NCBI RefSeq assembly: GCF_026210795.1
Contig: NC_089433.1
Coordinates: 4,923,001 to 4,987,000, forward strand
Direction of reading: 5' to 3'
Length of the DNA: 64,000 nt
Origin: Rhizophagus irregularis
Taxonomy: Eukaryota; Glomeromycota; Glomeromycetes; Glomerales; Glomeraceae
Shown: positions 23,063 to 33,365 of the stretch, in pieces
Position numbering within the stretch: position 1 is the stretch's first letter
Layout: the number at the start of each line of letters is the position of its first letter
The notes under the pieces: model-generated
Databases searched by the model: none
What the model saw: only the letters and a program-made list of their open reading frames with translations
Told to the model about the DNA's origin: nothing
Program-made: the position numbers and the translations under genes

Positions 23063-25215
23063 TAGAGTTCGGAATCGGTAGCAAAAATTCTGGTGATCGG
23101 CATATTAACATATTAAAACTGATTAATTAATTCTATTAAGCCAGCCTCAATTAAGTGAACCGGTTTTAACCCTTTTTTTACAACCGGTTCCGAACTCTTT
23201 ACGTAAGTGCCGCAATTTTCCGCAAAAATTGACCGCAAGCCCAGTAATTCGTGGCTTATGCTGAAGATCCGCTGATTAATGCAGCAAGCCACAAAAAAAA
23301 TTTAATCAAAAATTTTAGTTGAAAATTCATTTTGCACAATTAAAATATATTTTTACAATAACATCCGAAATACCAATATCATATAAATTAATTAAATCCA
23401 AATACAAAGGAATATATTATAGTTTTCGAATATACAAAAAAAAAAAATTTTAATAATTGGATAAATAAAAATTATGAACATTTCAATTGGCAAGATAAAT
23501 TATCTGTATTGGATAATATTATTTGTGATCTTAAAGAAATTCATCAAAAAAAATATATTCATCAAGATTTTCGGAGTTCGGAACCGATCGCAAAAATTCG
23601 GGTGATCGGCATATTAAGCCAGTCTCAATTAAGAAACCGGTTTTAAACCTTTTTTTACAACCGGTTCCGTACTCTTTACATAAGTGCCGTAAATTTCCGC
23701 AAAAATTGACCGCAAGCCCAGTAAATTCGTGGCTTATGCCGAAGATCCGCTGATTAATGCAGCAAGCCACAAAAAAATTTAATCAAAAATTTTAGTTGAA
23801 AATTCATTTTGCACAATTAAAATATATTTTTACAATAACATCTGAAATACCAATATCATATAAATTAATTAAATCCAAATACAAAGGAATATATTATAGT
23901 TTTCAAATATACAAAAAAAGGAAATTTTAATAATTGGATAAATAAAAATTATGAACATTTCAATTGGCAAGATAAATTATCTGTATTGGATAATATTATT
24001 TGTGATCTTAAAGAAATTCATCAAAAAAAATATATTCATCAAGATTTTCAGAGTTCGGAACCGATCGCAAAAATTCGGGTGATCGGCATATTAAGCCAGC
24101 CTCAATTAAGAAACCGGTTTTAAACCTTTTGCTTTACATAAGTGTCGCAAAAATTGACCGCAAGCCCAGTAAATTCGTGGCTTATGCCGAAGATCCGCTG
24201 ATTAATGCAGCAAGCCACAAAAAAAATTTAATCAAAAATTTTAGTTGAAAATTCATTTTGCACAATTAAAATATATTTTTACAATAACATCCGAAATACC
24301 AATATCATATAAATTAATTAAATCCAAATACAAAGGAATATATTATAGTTTTCAAATATACAAAAAAAGGAAATTTTAATAATTGGATAAATAAAAATTA
24401 TGAACATTTCAATTGGCAAGATAAATTATCTGTATTGGATAATATTATTTGTGATCTTAAAGAAATTCATCAAAAAAAATATATTCATCAAGATTTTCAG
24501 AGTTCGGAACCGATCGCAAAAATTCGAGTGATCGGCATATTAAGCCAGCCTCAATTAAGAAACCGGTTTTAAACCTTTTTTTACAACCGCTTTACATAAG
24601 TGTCGCAAAAATTGACCGCAAGCCCAGTAAATTCGTGGCTTATGCCGAAGATCCGCTGATTAATGCAGCAAGCCACAAAAAAATTTAATCAAAAATTTTT
24701 AGTTGAAAATTCATTTTGCACAATTAAAATATATTTTTACAATAATATCCGAAATACCAATATCATATAAATTAATTAAATCCAAATACAAAGGAATATA
24801 TTATAGTTTTCAAATATGTAAAAAAAGGAAATTTTAATAATTGGATAAATAAAAATTATGAACATTTCAATTGGCAAGATAAATTATCTGTATTGGATAA
24901 TATTATTTGTGATCTTAAAGAAATTCATCAAAAAAAATATATTCATCAAGATTTTCAGAGTTCGGAACCGATCGCAAAAATTCGGGTGATCGGCATATTA
25001 AGCCAGCCTCAATTAAGAAACCGGTTTTAAACCTTTTTTTACAACCGGTTCCGTACTCTTTACGTAAGTGCCGTAATTTTCCGCAAAAATTGACCACAAA
25101 GCCCAGTAAATTCGTGGCTTATGCCGAAAATCCGCTGATTAATGCAGCAAGCCACAAAAAAATTTAATCAAAAATTTTTAGTTGAAAATTCATTTTGCAC
25201 AATTAAAATACTTTT
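23063..25215. repeat. Five-unit tandem array (449-509 bp) carrying a protein-kinase fragment
   Basis: The landmark GAGTTCGGA recurs at 23065, 23574, 24051, 24500 and 24959. Each unit contains a ~140-bp inverted-repeat segment (GAGTTCGGAACCG to CGGTTCCGAACTC in the fullest copies) and a GC-richer block ending GCAGCAAGCCAC. The four complete units also have an AT-rich block encoding NWINKNYEHFNWQDKLSVLD, which continues to KEIHQKKYIHQDF. That is the alpha-E helix and start of the HxD catalytic loop of a TKL-type kinase of this lineage. The fragment is flanked by stops and is not a functional kinase. Confidence 0.85.
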
Positions 25216-26140
25216 TATAATAACGATCAATCATCTTTCTTAAAAATCATGTAAACTCTAGTTCAAATTTAATTATTAGTTCACATCTTCAAAATTTTGC
25301 AAACAGCCAATTAATTAATTTACAAACTGCTACTAATTTTAAATGCTTTATTTACATTGTTGGTAATTTTTCCATCGATCGTTATAGTCAACATTGAAGA
25401 ATAAAATTCCCAGAGAAATATTAAAGATTAATAATTACAAAAAAGTAGCAACACTTACGGCTAGATTTTTTTGTGGCTTACTGCATTATGATACTTGCGT
25501 AGTTGACCGTAAAATCCGACCGCAGGCGCATGCGTGATATCGAACAGGAAATCTTGCAGCATAGCCACCGATATTACTGCACTTGCGACAAGCAAATAGA
25601 AACATGGCCACAGCACTTGCGATCAGCAAAATTAGGCTGTGCAGCATGAATGTGATGAATGTGTCGAATTTTTATCGGGTTAACTTAATTGATTTAGAAC
25701 TGACTTAATATAACTTGACCAATTTAAAATACAACTAATTAATCCCGTAGTATATCCAATGATGTTTTTGAGTTTTATTAATTAAAAGGTATGAATAAAG
25801 AGATTATTGTATCATCTTTGTAACCTAATATCTTGCATATTTTATTGAATGTACGATGGTGATTATCGTTATATTGACTACCAAGCCGTGTTTTATGATT
25901 ACATAGCCTGAAGTGGCTCAGACTCGGATAGTATCAGTTTATATTTAATTTAATACCTGATATTGCGTGATTTACATACCACCAATAATATCTTAATCCT
26001 TGTGGCTTTTATGGCTTTCTATTGCTGTCCGTCCAGTCCGGTATGTGGCAAAACAAAACAATCTAAGCAATATCCCGTTTCCGGTTCTGTTTCCGTTTCC
26101 TAGTTATAGACTGTAAAAAGTATATAAACATCATTTGAAC
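25216..26140. other. Intergenic region with a dispersed repeat
   Basis: No gene seen. The stretch 25750-26045 (GAGTTTTATTAATT, AATAAAGAGATTAT, CTTGTGGCTTTTATGGCTT, GTCCGTCC) recurs in shorter form at 62015-62135 and is a dispersed repeat. Confidence 0.45.
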
Positions 26141-26214
26141 GCACTTTTCAACCATAAAATTCGTTATTAATTTAATCTTGAATAGTCATCCTATTAAAAA
26201 GGCTTTCAAGAATG

Positions 26215-26277
26215 ATTATTTTCAATGAAATCATTCATCTTTTTCTAAATGAAAAAACAAAATTTACACACTTAACT
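26215..26277 (+). pseudogene. F-box relic cut by a MITE
   Basis: The sequence reads IIFNEIIHLFLNEKTKFTHL, matching IIYNEIIRLFINVNTKFTHL of the F-box protein at 16863-18275. The match stops exactly where a CCCTATAAAA element begins at 26278. The rest of the gene is missing or too degraded to follow. Confidence 0.65.
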
Positions 26278-26353
26278 CCCTATAAAAAAAATTCTGGAAA
26301 AAACTATCATTTTTCTAGTTTTTATTCTGAAGAAACTCAGACATGTGATCGTT
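26278..26353. mobile_element. Truncated CCCTATAAAA MITE
   Basis: About 76 bp match the complement of the element at 15257-15357 (CCCTATAAAAAAAATTCTGG and onward to GAAACTCAGACATGTGATC). The other terminus is absent, replaced by a T-rich run. Confidence 0.6.
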
Positions 26354-26373
26354 TATTTTTTTTTTTTCGGAAA

Positions 26374-26660
26374 AGGATATCCAAAACTTAATAAAGATAT
26401 CCTTTTCTTGATATTTGAAGAATTACATTATTTTCCGAAAAAGAATATCCCAAACTTAACAAAGATATTCTTTTCTTGATATTTGAGGAATTAAAGATTA
26501 TTCTGAAGAAACTTAGACATGTGATGAAGAAAAATGGCCAAACTTAATAAAGATATCCTTTTCTTGATATTTGAGGAATTATAAGATTATTTTTCGAAAA
26601 AGAATATCCAAACTTAACAAGGATATTCTTTTCTTGATATTTGAGGAATTTCAGGATTAT
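26374..26660 (+). repeat. Four tandem copies of an F-box gene start
   Basis: A ~45-bp segment encoding KLNKDILFLIFEEL, the conserved start of the F-box family, appears at about 26384, 26451, 26534 and 26610. In the third copy it directly follows an ATG (MAKLNKDIL). Spacers are short; one contains a piece of the adjacent MITE (GAAGAAACTTAGACATGTGAT). None continues into a gene. Confidence 0.75.
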
Positions 26661-26804
26661 AGAAAATTTCTAATTTTAACTGGAGAGGAAATTATTTTTT
26701 TAAAAAATAAATAAAAGGGATAGTAATAAAAAAATTTTTTTATGTAATACTAATTTTGGAGGTTTGACTGTACTTAGAGATTCGGAGGGGCGATGGGTCG
26801 GATT

Positions 26805-27240
26805 GGGTCGCGTTTAACTCACCGACAGGTTATTCACCGACAAACGTTTTACCGATATATATATAAAATTAAATATAAAAGTTTTAAATATTTTTACGTA
26901 TATATTTATATGAAATAGAATTTTTAGTAGCACGTATTTCCTTGTTAGATTTAATAAAATACAAAAAAACTACTATAGATTTCCTTAGGGGAATAGCACA
27001 TACTTTTCACAATAGTTTATTTTTTAATAAATGTATTAATGTTTTGTTGTGATTAAAAGTTTTTACATATATATATATATATGTTTGTTTGTAACGCGCA
27101 TTTCTTTTATTTTTTTAATGAAATTTATAAAAAAAAAATAAAAAAATGACTATGTTATTCTATCTACTAACCCGTCTAAGATGAAAGTATCAATACTTAT
27201 TAGATCTAAACTAAATATCTAAAAAAAGTTTTTATATTTA
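26805..27240. mobile_element. GGGTC/CACCGACA-family repeat, left copy of an inverted pair
   Basis: It begins GGGTCGCGTTTAACTCACCG, followed by repeated TTCACCGACA motifs, and continues through a stretch whose inverted copy is at 32640-33085. Shared blocks include TTCCTTAGGGGAATAGCACA, AACAAAACATTAATACATTT (as complement) and CCCGTCTAAGATG. It is non-coding. Confidence 0.7.
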
Positions 27241-28330
27241 TTTTTATGTCGAAAGAGTGTTTTTTCTTAGTTTAGTTACACTTAGCAAAATGTTAGTCCC
27301 ATAATAGGTATATTATTGTATGTATAAGCCTAAGTTTATAGACAAGGATATATGTCGTACGAAAGTTTTTTGTACAACTGTTTATAAATAAATAATAATA
27401 AAACGAAAACTATAAATAGCAAATGAGTCTTGCTGATCGTAAAATTTCTAGTTCAGGTCAACACTACTTCCGGCTGCATTAGAGTTCAAAAATATTAAAT
27501 TATTGGTTTGATATTCGATTATAAAAAAAAAAATCGATCAAATTGAAGAAATAAATTTAAACAAATCTTGTTTATAATTGAGTTCCAACATTTATCTAAT
27601 TGTTCGAATCTTCGGAAAATCCGAAGTTTGTCCGGACATACGATCATTTGCTTGTCATTGTTTGCACTTAAATGGTTTCATTAATTATCAAAATTAGTAC
27701 AAGGACTAAATTAAATTATTATTATTTATATTTATAAGTTAAAAAAATGAAACCGGTATTTACATTTTATGACATTTTCGATCAGAAATCTTATTATTCT
27801 TTGTTTATTTCCCAAATTAGAAATTAAATTTCATATTATTGTTATTTCGATAGAATTCTCTAAAAGCAAAAAGAATTATCTATTTTGTTAAGCGATAAAG
27901 ACGATCATTAATAACTTTATATTTTTTGACTTTTATATCATCAAGCAATTTCTTTATAGAATGTTAAAAAAAGAAAAAAAGAACAAACATGTATTTTTCA
28001 CGTGATTCGAGAAAATATATCGCATTATTCTAAAATAAGACATTATAGATTAAGCTGTAAAGAAAACATTGCGTGGAAAAAAACAAATATTATTTTTTTT
28101 TCAATAACCATAAGGAAAAACTTTAATATTTTCTCATTCTTTATTATCATATAAACGGTAAAATATTACGAATTAAAATTTATTTTATATTTCAATTTTT
28201 TTTTTATTAAAAAAAAACAAAAAATCTTATATAAATTAACACAATATTCTTGTAAAATAATAGTTGAGACCATTTTTTTTTAAAAAAAAAAATTTTAAAA
28301 AAATTAAAAAAATTAAAAATTTTTAAAAAA
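27241..28330. other. AT-rich upstream region
   Basis: No gene or clear repeat seen. It includes the upstream sequence of the six-exon gene starting at 28331. Confidence 0.4.
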
Positions 28331-29264
28331 ATGAAAATTTCCATTATTATTTCTAAGATTGTTTTTATTCTTTATTTTATTACATGTATTGGTGCAGGTA
28401 TATATATTATATGTATTGATACATTTTTAATAATTTTTAAATAATTTTGTTTAATACGACCCTTTAATAAATATTTATTTTGTTAAAAAATATAGAAATT
28501 TGGCATCTGAAAACTTTATTTGACATTGGAGATTATAATGATTACGGTGTACATCGAGAAATCTTTACCATGATTTATACAAATTTCTTGTAAATAAATA
28601 ATTTTATATATTATTTATTTTTAATTTAATGAATTTAATATTCTAATGTAATTAATATAATTAATATATAATTGATGTAATTTTTTTTATAGTTATTTTA
28701 TTGGAAATTTATTATTAATAATATTTAGTAAGTAATTAATTTTGAATTAATTTTAGACAAATTGAATACTAACTGCATTTTTTTTTTAGCAATACAATAT
28801 ATGAATGATGATGATGAAAGTTTCGGGATATATATTGCGTAAGTATAATTGAATTTTTCTATTATCATATTTATTTAACTTGTTAAATAATCTGATAATT
28901 TTCTTGTAAACCAGCTCTTATTTATATACCCAGTTTGTGATATTAATGGGTAAGTTTTAATTTAAAATAATAATTTTACCTTAAAATTGATCTTTATTAA
29001 TAACATTTTATTTTAATAGTTGGATGTAGATTCGTGATTACATATTCATATCTCGGTCAAATCCCTTTTAATTGTGATTTTGATCATTATTTACCAGATA
29101 ATATTAAAATTGCATGTAAAGCAAGATATTTAAGTTGTACCTTAGGTTTCTCTTCTTATATACTTCCATTTATTCCTTTATTAATTAATGGTTCATATCG
29201 CTCATTTAAAATTTTATGCTCTTTAATTTTTAATTATATACAAAAAAATTTATTTATTTTATAA
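28331..29264 (+). CDS. Small multi-pass membrane protein, six exons
   Basis: Only the last exon forms an obvious frame. The full model is exons 28331-28397, 28496-28589, 28693-28727, 28790-28838, 28915-28949 and 29020-29264. All five introns are GT-AG (donors GTATAT, GTAAAT, GTAAGT, GTAAGT, GTAAGT; acceptors all NAG), and the phases fit throughout. The product has 174 residues. It starts MKISIIISKIVFILYFITCI, a signal anchor or first membrane segment. Further hydrophobic stretches are NFFYFIGNLLLIIF, ASYLYTQFVILMVG and LGFSSYILPFIPLL, so three or four membrane passes are likely. I do not recognise the family. It lies between the two inverted CACCGACA repeats. The unbroken phase across five introns argues that it is a real gene. 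Confidence 0.75.
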
Positions 29265-29466
29265 TATTAGTTTTTTTCACATGCTTTAAGATTTTTTTAT
29301 ATGCCTCTACTAGTGAAAAAATTTGTCTTTATAAGTTTGTATACGTAAATTTCTAATAAATTATGAGTTCGGAATTTTGTTCCATCATTTTGACTTAACC
29401 ATACATATTCAACAAATTAAAAACATGTAAATTTATGAGATAAAAACAAAATCAATCATAGTAATA

Positions 29467-29650
29467 ATGTTAATCAACTTACACTTTATCTTTTTTATTA
29501 CAGCAGAAAATCATTGTTTGAATATTAAAAAATTTCTTCAACGTGCTAATCCTAAGAATATTATTATAGAAAATCTTTGCATTGTTGCTGACTTAGCCAA
29601 GTCTTTTAAAAAAACTTGTTGTCACCTGATCACCACGTTGAGGTGCAGCA
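29467..29650 (+). other. Possible exon fragment ahead of the purine satellite
   Basis: After a good acceptor (TCTTTTTTATTACAG) the frame encodes NIKKFLQRANPKNIIIENLC and then VADLAKSFKK, which looks like ordinary protein. It runs directly into the purine-rich satellite, so the 3' part is lost. The family is not recognised. Confidence 0.25.
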
Positions 29651-29653
29651 ACA

Positions 29654-30545
29654 TTGATCAGGGGGGGGAAGGGGAAAACGAAAGGGAAGGGGAAAAGGGA
29701 AAACGATAGGGGAAAAGGGAAAACGATAGGGGAAAAGGAAAACGATAGGGGAAAGGGGAAAACGATAGGGGGAAGGGGGAAAACGATAGGGAAAGAGGAA
29801 AACGATAGGGGAAAAAGGAAAACGATAGGGAAGGGGAAACGAAAGGGCAGGGAAAAGGGAAAACGAAAGGGAAAAGGGAAAACGATAGGGAAAGGGGAAA
29901 ACGAAAGGGAAAGGGGAAAACGATAGGGAAGGGGAAACGAAAGGGCAGGGAAAAGGGAAAACGAAAGGGAAAAGGGAAAACGATAGGGGAAAGGGAAAAC
30001 GATAGGGAAAGGGGAAAACGATAGGGAAAGGGGAAAACGAAAGGGAAAGGGGAAAACGATAGAGAAGGGGAAACGAAAGGGCAGGGAAAAGGTAAAACGA
30101 AAGGGGAAAAGGGAAAACGATAGGGGAAAGGGAAAACGATAGGGAAAGGGGAAACGAAGGGAAGGGAAAGGGGAAAACGATAGGGGAAAGGGAAAACGAT
30201 AGGGGAAAAGGGAAAACGATAGGGAAGGGGAAACGATAGGGAAGGGGAAACGAAAGGGCAGGGAAAAGGGAAAACGAAAGGGGAAAAGGGAAAACGATAG
30301 GGAAAGGGGAAAACGATAGGGGAAAAGGGAAAACGATAGGGAAAGAGGAAAATGATAGGGGAAAAAGGAAAACGATAGGGGAAAAGGAAAAACGATAGGG
30401 AAGGGGAAACGAAAGGGAAAAGGAAAACGAGAGGGAAAGGGGAAAACGATAGGGGAAAAAGGAAAACGATAGGGGAAAAGGAAAAACGATAGGGGATAGG
30501 GAAAAGGAAAACGAGAGGGAAAAGTAAAGCGAGAGGGGAGGAGGA
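29654..30545. repeat. ~890-bp polypurine satellite (GGGGAAAACGATAG)n
   Basis: The repeating unit is GGGAAAACGATAGGGGAAAA and variants (GAAAGGG, GAAACG), about 14-20 bp long. The plus strand is almost wholly purine. Because the unit has no stop triplet, all three minus-strand frames stay open for more than 300 codons (FPFPYRFPFS-type repeats). I do not regard these as genes. Confidence 0.9.
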
Positions 30546-31161
30546 AAGAGCAACGAAATACACACCACCCACACACAAACCCACACACAAACCTACAACA
30601 ACCCACATACCTAAAGGAAGACGTAAAGAAAAGGAGCCTAAGAATAAAAAAAGAAAAAAAGACCGAGAAAACCCAAGACAGACCTAAAAAAAAGAAAATA
30701 AAGAAGACAAAGAAAAAAAAGATAAAGAAAACTGATATATTTATATTATTTAATTATATACTCATGAGTCATGACAATACCACATCAGGATCATAAGATG
30801 AGTAATTTATTTTGCGTAATCAATATGAGTAATTATTATTAAGTCCGAAGTGTATTGTACATAGTCACGTGCCGGACGGATAGACGGACATTTTAGTATA
30901 GCAAAAAAAGCCAAAAATTATCAGTGTTACAATGTAGGGGTGAACGTAGGTGGAAGGAAGAAATATTTCATGGGTTAATTATTAAATCGTCTAGTGCAAA
31001 TTTGGAGGGAAAATTAATAAGAATACGGTTCAAGGGTTTTATGAGAGAAATATCACGAAGAAAGATGGTTACATTAGCACATTAGATGATATTGGTTTAT
31101 GGATAGATAGAATAACTCGCGAAAATTTAGATAGTAATGCGGAGTAGTGAGAAGGAACTGC
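30546..31161. other. Intergenic region
   Basis: Starts with an A-rich purine block (30600-30735) that is the inverted counterpart of the 3056-3150 tract. A slightly GC-richer stretch follows at 30840-31160 with no gene I recognise. Confidence 0.4.
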
Positions 31162-31170
31162 GTCTAGGGG

Positions 31171-31816
31171 AACAGGGCGGACATCCCCATATTATCACGA
31201 TATTGCCGATCATTTTGCCGATCACTTGACCAATATTATCACATAAAAAAATACCGTTGAATTAGTTTTTTCACAAATTCTACATAATGATGTAAAAAAT
31301 TTCGATTTTATTTACTTTATTTTATTTATTGTTAATAAATTAGTTCTTAAAATAATTCATAAAGATTTTGTCAAATATCAGACATATATTAATTTTACAA
31401 TAATTGTAAGCATTTATTTAATGATAACTTTTGGGTTATCAAAAATTATCCAGGTTTATTTTAGCCATTGATTCTTGAATACCTAAATAATATACTGTAA
31501 AAGTTTCAAGTTTCGCCCGAAGATCTGTGGCTTCGCCCGAAGCTTCAAAGTCACGTTAGCAGATGATCGGCATATATATAGCATATATATTAATTATTGA
31601 AAATTTGACGTAAAATCTAACTTTGGAAACACACCTTATTTTGCCACAATACTTTTATATTAATTTATTGATAAATTAAACTATTAAATAAAATAATTTA
31701 ACATAAATTGTCAGGACATTTATTGCTTGGAATAAAGCTTCAAATTTAACGTGATATCACTTATATCATGATCGGCAAGTGATCGACATTGTGATATAAT
31801 GCATGTCCGCCCTGTT
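31171..31816. mobile_element. MITE with 14-bp TIRs and 9-bp target duplication
   Basis: Perfect termini AACAGGGCGGACAT and complement, flanked by exact GTCTAGGGG at 31162-31170 and 31817-31825. A 9-bp duplication is typical of Mutator-like elements; an 8-bp reading with slightly longer ends is also possible. The interior is AT-rich with GCCGATCA motifs and has no frame. Confidence 0.85.
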
Positions 31817-32119
31817 GTCTAGGGGCGGGTAGGCATACTTTCTTGCTTCATTCCTCCCTTGAGACACCACTATCCCATTTTATATAGAAAACCAACTCCT
31901 TTATCATTTATAACTCAAGAATACGATAAAGCCTTACTTTGATTTTTTAAACGTGTGTGCGCGTGTTTGTTAACTGTTTTTATTTCACATGATGAATTTT
32001 CAGCTGGGGCCCCCGGCCGAAATATTATTTTATTAATAAAGAACGAAGGATAAAAAATAAATACAATGATTCGAGACTCTGCTCGTGATACATGACGTTT
32101 ACTATGCTAATATATATGA

Positions 32120-32308
32120 TTATTTTTTCGAATCAGGTTCTTCATATTCTTCGGAATCTTTGTCCAAGCCTTGCTTCTTATTAAGTTCGATAGCAAGCGG
32201 CAGTTCACTCGCCTGGGAAATTTCGCCCGGACTATAAAGCAGAAAATGCCAATCTCTGGCGGTGATCACAATACCATGCAGGTAATCGAAATACCATTTA
32301 AAAAACAT
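32120..32308 (-). pseudogene. Truncated Crinkler-associated C-terminal domain
   Basis: A 62-codon frame reads HGIVITARDWHFLLYSPGEI and then KDSEEYE. From memory this resembles the GIVTTGTDWYFL...KDSEE segment near the C-terminus of a large Rhizophagus family (Crinkler-like and kinase-associated proteins). A stop lies six codons upstream of the Met and there is no partner exon nearby. I therefore treat it as a fragment. Confidence 0.45.
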
Positions 32309-32639
32309 GTCAAAGATACTTTATACGAATTGTTTTGAAGAAAATTTTGGGATCTACACTATTTTCCAATTATTTTTATTACAAAAAATATTCTGTCATG
32401 AATTTAAAAAAAAAAATACAATGTAATTATTATGGTACTATATTTATTGCTTTTATGTATGAGAAAGAAAATTTTGTAGGACATCTACTAAATAGAACTT
32501 TAAAATTGCAACATTTTTCGAAGTTTTAACTTTGAAACATACCCAAAATTTGTGCTTCCCAAGGAAGGAATGGTCCGTCTAAAACCTACGCTTAAAAGCT
32601 ATGTGATTGGATGATCTACAATCACACGTAATTTTACTG

Positions 32640-33085
32640 CGCCATTCGTCCGGATAATAAACTTTTTTGGATATTTTAGTTTAGATCTAATAAATATTGA
32701 TACTTCCATCTTAAACGGGTTAGTAGGTAGAATAACATATAATTATTTTTTTATATGTTATTATAAATTTTATTAAAATAATAAAAGAAATGCGCGTTAC
32801 TAACAAATATATATATATATATATAAACTTTTTAGTTTTTGATCATCACAACAAAACATTAATACATTTATTAAAAAAAAAATAAACTATTGTGAAAAGT
32901 ATGTGCTATTCCCCTAAGGAAATCAATAGTAATTTTTTGTATTTATTAAATCTAACAAAGAAATACGTGTTACTAACAAAAAAAATTCCCTATTTCATAT
33001 AAAGATATATGTAAAATATTTATAAAATTTTTACATTTAATTTCATATATATGTCGGTGAAACATTTTTGTCGGTGAAATGCATA
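32640..33085. mobile_element. GGGTC/CACCGACA-family repeat, right copy of an inverted pair
   Basis: The inverted counterpart of 26805-27240, with matching blocks over more than 400 bp. It ends outward in GTCGGTGAAACATTTTTGTC, that is, two CACCGACA motifs on the other strand. A short CCCTAACCCTAA run follows at about 33102. Confidence 0.7.
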
Positions 33086-33365
33086 TGCGCTAATCTATAC
33101 CCTAACCCTAAATTTTTGAGATAACCCCAAATTTTGTAAACCAATCATAATGATAGTCAAATCACCTGACATTATGGTAACACCAATGACACAAAATTTT
33201 TTATATATTGTTTCGATTTTTCTCTTATAGCAGTAAAGAAATATGATATTGAGACTCGTACTGAATTTTAATTACCGTACTTATCACATTTTTGTAGATC
33301 CGTTGTACAATTTTTTATATCATGTTAATTTTTTTTAACGCGTCAAAAAAACTGTTACTTTCTAA

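Noticed and set aside
23531-25097. Frames of 60-79 codons within the tandem array
   Set aside because: Identical frames recur because of the tandem units; they run through the non-coding MITE half, antisense to the kinase fragment.
23063-25215. Possible CRISPR array
   Set aside because: Units are ~450-510 bp tandem copies without short direct repeats and unique spacers, and the genome is eukaryotic.
29593-30606. Three overlapping minus-strand reading frames of 316-337 codons (FPFPYRFPFS repeats)
   Set aside because: They exist in all three frames because the satellite unit contains no stop triplet on that strand; there is no family similarity or splice structure.
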